Positions 24,501 to 34,100 of a stretch of 64,000 nt of DNA are shown piece by piece. Numbering within the stretch: the first letter of the stretch is position 1; each line of letters begins with the position of its first letter. Source of the stretch: Desmodus rotundus (lineage: Eukaryota; Chordata; Mammalia; Chiroptera; Phyllostomidae); contig NC_071391.1 of the NCBI RefSeq assembly GCF_022682495.2, positions 43,057,998 to 43,121,997 of the forward strand, written 5' to 3'. The translations under genes were made by a program, and so were the position numbers. The notes under the pieces were generated by a model. That model saw only the letters and a program-made list of their open reading frames with translations, was not told the origin of the DNA and made no database searches.

Positions 24501-25782
24501 AATTAAGGCAGAGGGGATTACGGAAGCATGGCAAGAGCTTGGAGGGTTCCAGGAAGAGCAGATAGGTGTGGATCCAAAAGCAGGGTGGGGTCTAGAGAGT
24601 TTTGAGAAGAGGTTGGAGGAGTTTTGAAGGGTTCTGAATGCCAAATTCAATAGATACAACTAACATCATTCTGTAGTCAGTATCAGAGGTAGAGAATGGG
24701 GACCATATCATGATCTAGACTAGAGACTAGAGCCCTACAGTGTAGGGTCTAGATATGAATGTAGATCCAGAGCCAGGGATTTAGAGCATTAGAGGAGAGA
24801 GGTCAATATCTTAAGTGGCTCATTTGAGGCCAAGCTGACATGAAGTTGTCTGTCCACAACCAGTGGGAAGGTGGCTTTGGTGAATATAGGAGAGGGACTG
24901 GTAGAAGGTGAAGTGGCACAGGAGACCAGATCTTGGAGAGACAGTGGAGGATGACAGAAATGATAAAGTGTCTGAAATACATGATTGCATATATAGCCTC
25001 TGTGAGTATTAAAGGAGCAGAGGATGTGGGTCAGGTAATACAGATAGGCAGGGCAAAGGTGGAAGTGGTTGACTCAAATTCAGGAGAGTGATAGGAAGCA
25101 TGGAGTAAAGTCATGTTATGGACTAAGGAGAAATAGCTTGGTTATGGAAGAATAGTGACTAGAAAGAGGAGAGGTAATGGAATTCCTCAGGGTGAAGGAG
25201 CGTGGAAAAGGAAGGGATCTTGGTTGGGAATGAAGTGGCTGAGGTGTTGACTTATTGGGAAGACTGAGGATGGTTTCCTGGGTGTGGAAGCTGAATAGAG
25301 GGCAGGAGGCTGGGCAGTCAAGAAGTACATGCACCTAGGGGGTAGGGAAGTTTTGTCTCTTAGATCAAGGGGCAGTTTGCCTGACCTCCACACCCTCATG
25401 ATACCCCTGTTTATTTGCAGTGAAGAGCCGGAGGCCATCCTTGGGGGAGTTGCTTCTGCGGCATGCACACAGTCCAACCAGGGCCCGGCAGGCGGCACAG
25501 TTGGTTCATCAGCCTGGGAGAGATGGCACAGGACTTGGCCTAGGTGGGGGCTCCCCTGGGGCTTCAACTCCGGCTCTACCCCCCCGGGGCGGAGCCACTG
25601 AGCGCCAAGGTGAGGCTCTGCGAGTCAAGAATGCTGTCTACTGTGCGGTCATTTTCCCTGAGTTTCTCAAGGAGTTGGCTGCCATCTCCCAGGCCCATGC
25701 TGTCACCTCACCTTTCTTGTTGGATACTTCAGAGGAGGGGAGTATCCTTCCTGTCTCAGACTTTGGGCCCCTCAATCCTTAA
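12432..25782 (+). CDS. FHIP1B: FHIP1B (FAM160A2), FHF-complex subunit, 11 coding exons
   Basis: The joined exons are 12432-12569, 12701-13339, 13691-13849, 14027-14113, 14322-14489, 18449-18528, 18721-18884, 19288-20067, 22530-22708, 22867-23029 and 25421-25782. They total 2919 bases, or 972 residues plus stop, with every junction in phase at GT/AG sites. The sequence agrees closely with the human FAM160A2 protein as I know it. The family (RAI16-like, Pfam PF10257) joins FTS/AKTIP and HOOK proteins in the FHF complex. FHIP1B links that complex to Rab5-positive early endosomes for dynein transport. The N-terminal half (about 1-470) is helical and well conserved. Residues about 480-740 are a Pro/Ser/Glu-rich, probably disordered region. 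Helical sequence returns at 740-850, and a conserved tail ends near 972. The start follows the human N terminus. Met4 (12441) has a better initiation context. I see no breaks. Confidence 0.96.
12701..13339 (+). CDS. FHIP1B: FHIP1B coding exon 2 (residues 47-259)
   Basis: Acceptor tgtccag|gtggta and donor cccg|gttagc, both phase 0. It encodes 213 residues of Leu-rich helical sequence, including VREALLTLLDACGRP, and is the core of the RAI16-like domain. It is the second longest coding exon. Confidence 0.95.
13691..13849 (+). CDS. FHIP1B: FHIP1B coding exon 3 (residues 260-312)
   Basis: Acceptor caacag|gtgctg and donor ttcag|gtggga, phase 0 at both ends. It encodes 53 residues, starting VLATGLSALYSSLP. 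Confidence 0.94.
14027..14113 (+). CDS. FHIP1B: FHIP1B coding exon 4 (residues 313-341)
   Basis: A short 87-base exon with acceptor ctacag|gtggct and donor cacaag|gtgaga, phase 0. It encodes VAHPLVQKQLVDYIHNG and onward. Confidence 0.94.
14322..14489 (+). CDS. FHIP1B: FHIP1B coding exon 5 (residues 342-397)
   Basis: Acceptor catccag|acctct and donor tcccgg|gtatgg, phase 0. It encodes 56 residues, starting TSVEEMIASTAYLELFL and ending ...RIGSNSR. Confidence 0.94.
15091..15257 (+). repeat. Copy A of an intronic duplication
   Basis: Aligns over its length with 16590-16754 at roughly 90% by eye, including sequence on both sides of the MLT1 start. The copies differ by scattered substitutions and small indels. 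Confidence 0.8.
16024..16073. repeat. Perfect 22-bp inverted repeat with 6-base loop
   Basis: The arms 16024-16045 and 16052-16073 are exact reverse complements, with loop 16046-16051 (ctcttc). The arms are AT-rich and contain agatct. Confidence 0.9.
16590..16754 (+). repeat. Copy B of the intronic duplication
   Basis: Its last ~75 bases are the start of a nearly complete MLT1-type LTR. Copy A stops shortly after the same point, so B is probably the source. Confidence 0.8.
16682..17505 (+). mobile_element. MLT1-type LTR (ERVL-MaLR), interrupted by a SINE
   Basis: The opening TGTATTAGTTTCCTATTGCTG, the 'acttaaaacaacacaaattt' segment, 'ttgggcccacctt' and the 'ggttctggacatcttgat' end match the MLT1 LTR family in order. 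A VES SINE sits inside at 17096-17319. Confidence 0.75.
17079..17336 (-). mobile_element. Bat VES-type SINE with 17-bp target duplication
   Basis: The element is 17096-17319 on the minus strand. It has a tRNA-derived head at the right (ending gagctacaccagccaggg on plus), a GA-rich body and an A/T-rich tail at the left. The target duplication gctggaaaaggttcttt is exact at 17079-17095 and 17320-17336. VES elements are specific to bats. Confidence 0.88.
18449..18528 (+). CDS. FHIP1B: FHIP1B coding exon 6 (residues 398-424)
   Basis: Acceptor cgccag|ctctgc and donor tctcag|gtacct. The 80 bases end two bases into an Arg codon that the next exon completes. It encodes LCMVSLSLFRTLLNLS and onward. 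Confidence 0.93.
18721..18884 (+). CDS. FHIP1B: FHIP1B coding exon 7 (residues 424-479)
   Basis: Acceptor tcccag|gtatct and donor cacgag|gtgggc. The 164 bases leave one base of a Gly codon. It encodes YLVPCNHVMLSQKPAVRD and onward to ...ASWARG. Confidence 0.93.
19288..20067 (+). CDS. FHIP1B: FHIP1B coding exon 8 (residues 479-739), disordered region
   Basis: Acceptor tctgcag|gccctg and donor cactg|gtaagc, phase 1 on both sides (780 bases). It encodes the low-complexity middle of the protein: Ser/Pro-rich stretches, the GELEDNYLEYLREARRG segment, a Glu run (GEGEEEELG) and a late EEEEAYESF segment. Being a multiple of three, it could be skipped without a frameshift. Confidence 0.94.
20068..22529 (+). 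other. FHIP1B: FHIP1B intron, mostly unique sequence
   Basis: No second coding exon is visible. A MIR-type remnant lies at about 22080-22310. The rest shows no recognisable element. Confidence 0.5.
22530..22708 (+). CDS. FHIP1B: FHIP1B coding exon 9 (residues 739-798)
   Basis: Acceptor ccccag|gcccct and donor ctgcag|gtgtgc. The 179 bases complete the split Gly codon and end in phase 0. It encodes PFMAVLFAKLENMLQNS and onward. Confidence 0.94.
22867..23029 (+). CDS. FHIP1B: FHIP1B coding exon 10 (residues 799-853)
   Basis: Acceptor tcctag|gtgttg and donor ctctag|gtgagg, leaving one base of a Val codon. It encodes VLGSVKNKIESFAASQ and onward to ...RRSDPL. Confidence 0.93.
23030..25420 (+). 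other. FHIP1B: FHIP1B last intron
   Basis: 2.4 kb with no coding signal. Stretches around 23790-24640 resemble the old mammalian repeat also seen near 11330-11960 and 27690-28260. They share phrases such as 'tatgtgctatgtattg' and 'gcccttaagctcaca'. They are strongly diverged. Confidence 0.45.
25421..25782 (+). CDS. FHIP1B: FHIP1B last coding exon (residues 853-972 and stop)
   Basis: Acceptor ttgcag|tgaaga completes the split Val codon. The frame ends at TAA 25780-25782. It encodes VKSRRPSLGELLLRHAH and onward to ...FGPLNP. Confidence 0.95.
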
Positions 25783-25960
25783 CTTTCTTCCATGCACAAT
25801 CAGGGCCTTGAGTGGCCTGGGTTGGGGCCAGGGTGCAGGCTCCTTTTTATGTTTGGAGGGAGTGGCAAGAGGACTTTTTAATTTATTTCAGATGAATGTT
25901 TTATGGAGAACTTGTTGCAATATGTATAAAAGGGAAATCTCTATTCTGTGTTAATTCTTC
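25783..25960 (+). terminator. FHIP1B: FHIP1B 3' UTR and probable poly(A) region
   Basis: No AATAAA occurs close after the stop. A variant hexamer TATAAA (25925-25930), followed by a TG-rich stretch, is the best candidate for the cleavage region. The minus-strand C11orf42 3' end lies only about 300 bases further on. Confidence 0.4.
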
Positions 25961-26077
25961 TTTCCCACCCTTTTTCTATGGGGCTGGGCCTCGAAAAGAT
26001 TGTATGCAGTTGGGGAGGCAGTCAGGGATATTTTCTTTCTGCTGAGAATGTTGATGCCAAGGTTTCAAGGTATTCTA

Positions 26078-26116
26078 GGCTGGCACGCAATCCACTGAGC
26101 CAAACCAGCCAGGGCT
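26078..26116 (-). repeat. Head fragment of a VES-type bat SINE
   Basis: The stretch ending 'ccactgagccaaaccagccagggc' in the plus strand matches the head of the complete SINE at 17096-17319. The body and A-rich tail are missing. Short similar flanks (tcaaggtat left, tcaaggtta right) look like a target duplication. It lies between the two convergent genes. Confidence 0.55.
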
Positions 26117-26229
26117 GTCAAGGTTATTCCTTATTCCCTTAGAGGGTGAGGGAACACAAAGCCGAGGGAAAAAAGTAGACACTCTCTCACTTGTCTAAGC
26201 CTGAGAAGGAAGAAGCAACAGGGGCCCAG

Positions 26230-26324
26230 GATGGTTTGGGGGAGCAGCAGCTGATGTTTATTGGGGACCAGTATCCCTATGCCAGATCTTGGGGGCCTTG
26301 CCCCCTGCATCTCTCGCTGCAGCT
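26230..26324 (-). terminator. C11orf42: C11orf42 3' UTR with canonical poly(A) signal
   Basis: AATAAA is present on the minus strand at 26262-26257, about 63 bases after the stop codon. The cleavage point is expected at about 26235-26245. Confidence 0.65.
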
Positions 26325-26455
26325 TCAGTCGTCGCTGTCGAACTCCGAGGACAGACCCTGCAGCAGGGGCAGGGACATGGAGTGCCGGTCGGGGTCCCCG
26401 GGGCCCCCACCCTGGGCTCCTGGTGGGGGGCTGCGGGGGCTGAAGAGCCAGTTTT
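26325..26455 (-). CDS. C11orf42: C11orf42 coding exon 3 (residues 291-333)
   Basis: On the minus strand, acceptor ggcag|aaaact completes a split Glu codon. The frame runs ENWLFSPRSPPPGAQGG and onward to ...FDSDD and TGA (26327-26325). Confidence 0.9.
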
Positions 26456-29400
26456 CTGCCAGGGTTGGGGATAGTCACAGATTGACTCATGCCCTGGTCT
26501 TTTTGCCTCCCTGTTCCCTCCCTGTGGTTTTCTGTGCTGTGCCCACCCCCACACCAAGACCATGCTTCCATTTCACTGTCCCCTGGCTCCTTCCATCCCC
26601 CTCACCAGCATATGGGTGTCCCACACATTCCTAGGCTGTATTCCTCATGGTTTCTCCCTCCACCTTGCACGGTCTCTCCTTCTCCCAATGCATGTCCCAT
26701 CCATTTCATCTTCATTTTCCCCAGTAGTACCTGACAGTATCTGGGGTCCCCTTCGAAATGGGTTTCGGCCCTTGTAGGAGATTCTGGTGAGTCTGCCCTC
26801 TGGCCCTTCCTGGGGAGGTGGTGTAGAAGGGGCTGGGACAGGTGGGGGCACATCAGCAGCTTCAGGGATATTGTCAGGGACTGATGGGGGTGCCAGAGGT
26901 GGCATGATGTTGAGGTTGGGTCTGACCCAGTTAGTCCCATGGAGCAGTGGGTCTTTGGCCAGGGCCTTTTGTGGTCCTAGCACTCCCTTGGGATGCAGTG
27001 AAAACTTGAGGCATGAGAAGGCAATAGGCAGTGACCGTTGTAACCGGAGCATCTGGGGCTCATGGCCTGTAGGCCATAGCCCCAGCTGCATCCAGGAACA
27101 GGAGAAGACCTGGTAGATGACATAGATGCTGTGGGTGCTTCGGAGCCAGGGAAGAGTCTTCTGTAGGCTCACCTGCCCTGGTGGCAACAACAGGAAGGCC
27201 ACCTTCTTGCGCAGGTCACCCATATGTAGGCGGATCCGGCAGGGCTGTCCATCTAAGAGTCGCATTTCTTCATAGGCTATCTCTGCCCCAGTGTTTGGTG
27301 AGTATTCCCGAGTGCAGTGGGAAAAGGCACCCTCAGACCCTGCCTGCTCCAGGAGGCTTGGTAGCGGTCCTACTGGCTGTAGTGCCCGCCGGCCCTGCCG
27401 ACCGGTCAAAGCTAGGCGGGTGTGGCCTGGGCGGGACTGCTTCACTAGCACACCCAGTAGGTCATAACAGGTTGCATCCGACAGGAAAGGTACTGGCACT
27501 ACATTGGGCCCAAAGCGCTCTTCAATAACCTGCAGGTGACCAGTTTATGGGACTGGGTTAGGGTCAGGAGTTAACCTGATAGCCTCCTCTAGATTGACCC
27601 TCCCACTGCCACTCTTCAGTTACATCTCCACAATGTGCTGAGACTATCCTACTTCCTGCTTACTTCACAGTTCTATCCTGTAGCAAAACCTTGAATGTTT
27701 ACTACGTGCCAAACTCTACTAGATACAGGGGATACATAAAAGAGTGAAACTGTCCTTTTCCTAATACAGCTCAGTCTAATAAAGGAGACAAAAGATGTAA
27801 ACAGTAGTCAGCTCAGTAAAATAATAACAAGATGTGGAGATTAAGAATGATTTAACAGCCTTTGTCTTTGATAAAAGAGAATCAAAGAAGGTTTCTACGT
27901 ACTAATACTTGAGCCAGGTAGGAGAATGGTGAGTCCAGGAAAACAGAACAGCCCGTGAAAAAAACCTGAGCTTACAAACTAAGATGGGCACATTCAGGAA
28001 CATGTAATTTCATATTGTGTAAATGTAGGGTGTGAGGAGGGACAAGTATACAGGAACTTGATTGTGAAAGGCCTGTGTGTATGCTAAGTGATGGGAATTT
28101 TATCTTGAGGACAGTGGGAAGCCACTTGAAGGGCTCTAGTTAGGGGCAGAATCAGATAAGCATTTTTAAAAAGCTAATTTTGAATAAGATGACATAAAAT
28201 AAGGATAGATAGAAAAATTAATTAAGAGTATTGTAATATGCCAGGTAAGACATGGTGAGCCCCTTAACTAAAATAATGGGGGAAGATATTTAGGTTATAG
28301 AATTAGAAATTGGTCTCTTAATGGGTACGGGAAAAGGTGTCCTCAAGGATTATTCTCAGGTGACTGTTTGGGTGGGTGATGTCATTAACCAAGAATGGGT
28401 GTACAAAAATAGGTTTGGAATGTCCATTCTTATGCTGTGTCTGTCACTTAATACACACCTTTTGCCCAAGATGCAGGGGATAGTTCTTTTAGGGACTTGA
28501 GGCCTAATCTTTGTCATACTAGTTCCACTGTGCTTTTAGGGATTCCAGTTCCTTTTGGTTTTGTCCTTTTTGTCTTGGCCTTTTTGGATTTGGTAACCCA
28601 ATTCTGGAAAGTTTAACCAACTGGACCATCATGACCAACTGGAGAACCCTGTAAGATCCTCTCTAGTAATTGTAGTTAGGTGTGTTATCAACTCAAACAG
28701 GTTGTTTTGGCTGAGAGTTCTGGCTCCAGGTTCTGCTAGGAAGCATACAAAATTCCTTCTTTGGGCCCCTTTCATGTTAGACCCTACTCTTCAAATGCTG
28801 TGTGCTCTACTCTCCCCTAGGCCCCCAAATCCACATGTCTGTGTCCTGACTGATGGCTCTGGCTACCTGGCTGGCCTTCTTGTGGAGTTCCCAATGGTCT
28901 CTTAAGTCTAATCCACTTTTCACCACATAGTCTCTTTGGCAGTGCTGCCCCCTAGCATAAGAGGGGAGGGTAGCTAACTTTGGACAAGCTGAGGTAGCTT
29001 TTGTCACCTAGCTAAGGAAATAACTGGTGCTCAATCTTGGTGGAAATTGTACGTGGAAGAATTTCCCAGCATTTTTTCTCCTTTGCCTCACTGAGACATG
29101 GAACGCTTTTGGGTAGGAGTATCGGGCAGAAAAACAGGACTCAGAAATGCCAGTTGGGTTTCCAGGGGTGAGAACAGAGTACTGGTGGGGTTGGCATGTC
29201 TGTTAGAGAATGCTTTGCTCCATGGCAGCGAAAGCATAGTCACCAAGCATAACTTAAGAATCTTACCCTGCAGAGGTATCCAACCCATGGCCCATGGGCT
29301 GCATGTGGCCCAGGATGGCTATAAATGTGGCTCATTACAAAATCATAAATTTAGTTAAACCCCCCCTTTTTTTTTTTCTTTCCCATTAGTTCTCATTAGT

Positions 29401-31178
29401 GTTTGTGTATTTAGTATATGGCCCAAGACAACTCTTCTTCTTCCATTGTTGCCCAGAGATGCCAAAAGGTTGGACTCCCTACCTAGTGTTTCTCCAGAGG
29501 AGGTCCTTCTAACACAGTGTGACATTTAAACACCTGGTTCTTATGGTCCAGGTTTTTGCTAAAAGGTGAATCCCTCAGTTAGCTGGGGATCTCAGAGTAT
29601 GGACATGAATTTGCCATGAAGATCTATTAGGTTCTTTTTCTACCCTTGAGGGCCAAAGTAGTTATCCTAAAATAGGAATAACAGGGTGCTCCGTTCTATG
29701 CTACAGTGACTGTGTTCTTGGTAGAATCACCCATCGGGACCACCACCTGTTCCCACCGCAGTTTTACTTCTAGGTGGAAGTTATATGGAACTTAGAGGCC
29801 TGTAGATTTAGCTCTCCCAGGGGCAGCCCAGGAGGCTGATGGTGGGCGATTATCTTCTTGGGTGTACCTTGACAGGTTTAAATTCTGAATGGTTAGCTTT
29901 TAAGGCACATTCTGTTTAGCTAATGTTCTACAGAGTGCGCAATAAACTTAGCAGTTTTGGAGAGAGGAAACCAGTCACTCAGAGGTGCTCTAACACCTCT
30001 GGTGCCTTGAATTTGTCTTACCACAAGTGATTTGTCCTATGTGTCTCTACTGTGACTTTCCAGTAGTTTTCTATTTAAATAGGATCTGAAGTTATTCTGA
30101 TACTCACAGATGGTGTAGCTTTCTAACAGTGAAAGATTTCATTTACTTTCACCCTAATTTTGATTGATCTAGTCTGAGGCTAACTTTGTACTCTAATACT
30201 TGGGAGGACCTTGGCTCTCGTGTTTCTGCTTCTCTGGCAAGCTGGCCTTTGTGGTGAGCATAGCTTCCATTTTGAATGGGAGCTATGTGCTCCTAAGGCT
30301 GCTTTGAGTATGGTTGTTTTAAAGTTGGTGGTCTGCCTTCTGCAAGTGCTTTAAATTTACTCTCCTTCAGATCACAGAACCTGATCCCTAAATTCTCATC
30401 TCAGCATGTGTGGTCTACATTTGTTGAGATTTGTTGGCTACCTGCAACTTAGATACAGTTGAGATCTGCCTGCTCCATAAAATCTACATACTTGGCTCAA
30501 AACCCAAATTACTCGTTCTGTGGACAGAATATCCATGAGGAGGTCAAAGGTAAAGTTCAGGTTCTTTTAGAAAGCTTAAAAGGCCTTTCATAACCCCTTT
30601 GACCTTATTTTTATCACTAATCCTTTGAATTCTGCTTTAGAGAACTATTGAATTTCATAAATCCTCATTTTTCATTTTCCTCTCCTGTCTTTGCATGTGC
30701 TCTGCCTTTAATTAGTACACTGTTCACTCATCCTCCTGCTGCTCATGAACTCATTCAGGTGTTTGTTAAGCACTGTGGAAGTGCCAGGTATTCCTCTCTG
30801 CGTGTGAATAACTCCTACTTGCCTAGCTAGAATGCCCACTCTCCTCAGGAAGCCTCCTGACCTCCTAAGTCCTGCCTCTGATTTAGTGCTGCTTCTCTTT
30901 GCTCACATAACTCTCTACATATTCAAGGAACTTTTCTTACTGCTTTCGCAATTGTGATTGAGTTGGACAGTTTGTGCAAAGCCCTTAGTGCAGTGGCCGG
31001 CCTATAAGGAAGCACTGATTGTTAGTTATTATTATCTTCGGGCTTCGCTACTCAAAAGCTGTTCAGTCCCATCCAGGCCACACTTTAGCCCTCTTACTTG
31101 ACCTACCTTATCTTTGATGAGGGTCCATGTGGCATCGGCTTCATCAAGTGTTAGCAGGTGGGGGGTACCAACCAACAT
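26325..31178 (-). CDS. C11orf42: C11orf42 ortholog, uncharacterised 333-residue protein
   Basis: Three minus-strand exons (31178-31107, 27529-26731, 26455-26325) join in phase to 1002 bases, or 333 residues plus stop. That is the length I recall for human C11orf42. The N terminus is MLVGTPHLLTLDEADATW. Residues about 35-220 look globular, with a YEEMRLLDGQPCRIRLHMGD segment. Residues about 229-267 are Pro-rich, and the tail is acidic (SSEFDSDD). I see no signal peptide, membrane segment or catalytic motif. No biochemical function is known to me. The location between FHIP1B and OR52W1 supports orthology. The genes converge, so they do not share a promoter. Confidence 0.92.
26731..27529 (-). 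CDS. C11orf42: C11orf42 coding exon 2 (residues 25-290)
   Basis: On the minus strand, acceptor ctgcag|gttatt and donor gtcag|gtacta. The 799 bases encode VIEERFGPNVVPVPFLSD through to ...GPQILS and one base of the next codon. Confidence 0.92.
27533..31106 (-). other. C11orf42: C11orf42 intron 1
   Basis: 3.6 kb containing an old repeat near 27690-28260 and a hAT-like short element at about 29271-29490. The rest is unremarkable. I see no other coding exon. Confidence 0.55.
29271..29490 (-). mobile_element. Short hAT-like DNA transposon remnant, copy 1
   Basis: Has terminal inverted repeats (ggtatccaacc... at left, ...ggttggactccc at right) and an internal poly-pyrimidine run. It is the reverse complement relative of 40515-40748 along its whole length. 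The family assignment is tentative. Confidence 0.5.
31107..31178 (-). CDS. C11orf42: C11orf42 coding exon 1 (residues 1-24)
   Basis: A 72-base exon too short to stand out as an open frame. On the minus strand it opens with ATG at 31178-31176, reads MLVGTPHLLTLDEADATW and onward, and ends ...KDK at donor aag|gtaggt in phase 0. Confidence 0.88.
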
Positions 31179-34100
31179 GGTGGGATATGGGAGGGGTTAG
31201 GCAGGGCAGTGGCTGCTGCAGGAACCCCAAGCCACCCATAGTGGTGAGGCCTGGCTTTAGGCTCTGACCTACTACAGCATGAGGTCATAGAGATCCTGCT
31301 GGGTGATGGGGCCTTGGGTGGGGAGAGGGCAGTCATCTTCCTAGCCTCACTGTCTTCCCAGCCTGAGTCCATTCTCTTGTCACCTATATATTCTTCTGCT
31401 TTAGGGGAGGAAAATGCAGATACCTGTTAGGTTGTCTGTATGTCTGCCGGTGTATGTGTTGTTTAAGGAAATAGGATCAGTTCTCCCTCCCTTCAGCAGC
31501 CTCCTTGAAATAATTTGATTTGCTATCTTGTCACCTGGAGATGACTTCTTTGTGAGGTTGCACTGGGGTCCTAAAGCACATGTCAGAAGTACAGATCAGA
31601 ACTTAAACTGAGAATCAAGTAGTGGTTCTCAATCTTGACCATACTTTAGAATTACCTGAGAGCTTTAAAAATTACTTATGCCTGCATCCTAGCCCCAGAA
31701 ATTCTGATTTAATTGATTTAGGGTGTGCCTGGGAATGAGGATTTCTAAAAGCTCCTCAGGCAATTTTAATGCGCCGCCTGGGTTGAAACCCATTATTGAG
31801 TGGGCACAATTGCAGTGAAAACCAGGTGTGTGTGAAGGAGGGTGGCATGCTGGAGGTTGGCATGCTGAACACTGATAATGTGGAAGAGTCTAATTGGGGT
31901 ACTGCTGCCTTAGTAATTGGAGAGAACTTTAGGGAAGCCAGGATTACCCAGGTAAATTTGTGGACACTTTTCTTTGTGTTCCACTCGCTGTGCTAGGTGG
32001 ATCTGTGTCTAGTATGTACTCTTCCACTACAGCCCTAATCAGTGTGTGATTTCCCCTTGTGTCTCTGTGTAGAGAACTCAAGGTGCTCTTTTGCTGGAAA
32101 AGAGTGGTTTTCCCCCAAAAGATCTATTCTAGAGAGCCTTTCTGGTAGCTGCTCTTCCCCTCTGCTTCTTATCCATCCAAAGAGTTCTCTGTTGAGTCCC
32201 TCTGCAGTCTCCTTGTGTGCCAAGGAAGACTCATCATGTGTGGGGTCTTCCCTGTCCTGGCTCAGCAGGTGCAGCTATCCCACAAAGTCAGCCATTATCT
32301 GAGCCGGCTGAGTTTGTATGAGTACAGGGCACAGGAAAGGGTCCTACATTGATAGGAGAGAGTGTTGCCAAGAAAAGTTTCCTAAAAGATGTTCCTGGGC
32401 AGGTCTCCCAAACAGAGCTAAGGGTGCGGGTACCAGGTACTTGAGCAAAGGGATGACAGTGGGCATGAGCCTATGCTCCAGGAGAAGAATTAATATCAAA
32501 TATTTGTCGAACTCTTATGTGTAAGGGCTGTGCCAAACACTTCGAGCGTGTAGTCTTAGTTAATCCTTTTAGTAATCTCTTGAAGTAGGTCCTATTATTT
32601 CCCCATTTTACAAGTGAATTTTAACCAACTCCGAGTGGTTAAGTAAATTAGTACAAGTCTGCCTGATTCCAGCTCTTAACTATTAAGCAGTAAGTCGTTC
32701 CTTTTGGTGAAGGGAGAAACCAACATGTTCCTTCTGCTCACATGAGTGTGTGGTGGGAGGGGTGCATGTTAAATGGAAGTGCGAAGTTGTGGAGTGAAGA
32801 GGAAATGGGTAGGAAGAGAGAAGAGCTGCAATAGACCAAATCAGAAACCCCCAGTTTCCTGTTGAGATGAGTGAAACCAAATCTCTTCCGCCAAATACCC
32901 CATTAGTACATTTTTTATTATGGTTGACAAGGAGAGGCTGTCTGGTACAGTATGGTTAGTACCTCTGTTCCCTGCAGAAGGGAATTCTGAGTGAGGGACA
33001 GAGGTAGAGAGCAAGATACACAAGGAAAAGAGACATAGACATGGGGCAAAACTGACAGTGGAAGGAGACACAGAAGCAGAGGTACAGAGACGATGAGAGT
33101 TACTGATACATGGGCAGAGAATGGTGCACATCCATATGTTGAGGTTTCAGAATGAGAAGGGCCTGGATGAAGTAGATGCAGGGATGATGGGCTCTTGGTA
33201 AAATCGATTGAGGATCTCTTTCAGATTTTTGTTCATTGAGGGGGCTGAAGGGAAATTCATGAACTCTGTACCCCGAAGCCCATACCTGTCTTGTCTTTTG
33301 CTGTCTGATTACCATGATCCTGTAGGCTCCCTAAATTCCACACTGCCCTATTCTGACATCAAATAAGTCTTCTTTTTGGCTCATAGAGTCAGACTGAAAG
33401 TTGCTGGAGGAAAACATGCCAGCTGAGTTCTGGATGTAGTTGATGAGTCCCACAGCTGGGCTTTGTGGGCCATATTCTGCTTATGGGGTTTACCTCCAGG
33501 GTGGCACGTTCTGGGGCTTTCTTGGGGGAAAAACAGATCATCTGTAGCATATGGGGTGACCAGAGTGGAGAGCATGAGGGCAACCAGCTGGTGGGGACTG
33601 ATTATCCAGAGAACATGAAGTTCTCTGCAGGCAACCTCTAGGGCAAGATATAATAGTGTGGATATAGCAAAGACTTCAGAGTGATAAAGAACCTTTAGTG
33701 AAGAGTGATAACATGATTCTTCACTTCTCTCAGGCTGCAGGGATAATTGTATATGTTTCTAATCCATCTCTATTTGAAAACTTTAGGGATAGATGTGTTT
33801 TGTAATTCAGAAATTTTTAGATTTTAGAAAGCGAATATAGTGCCCTCATGTAAGAGACACAGACATGGGGCAAGACTGATTGACAGAGCAAGGAGGAGGC
33901 AGAGATGCAGAGACACACCCCAGTGAGATTCAGGGCAGTGCCCTGTAGCCAAACACGTCAGTGTATCTGCAGCTGAGTGTGAGTAGTCACGCTAAGATAA
34001 ATGTAAATACGATTGTGGATGATTCAGGTAAGGTTCTGGGCAAGTTATGACAAACTTGTTTCCTCATAGATTTTTAAATTTTGGAATTATAGATAAGGGA

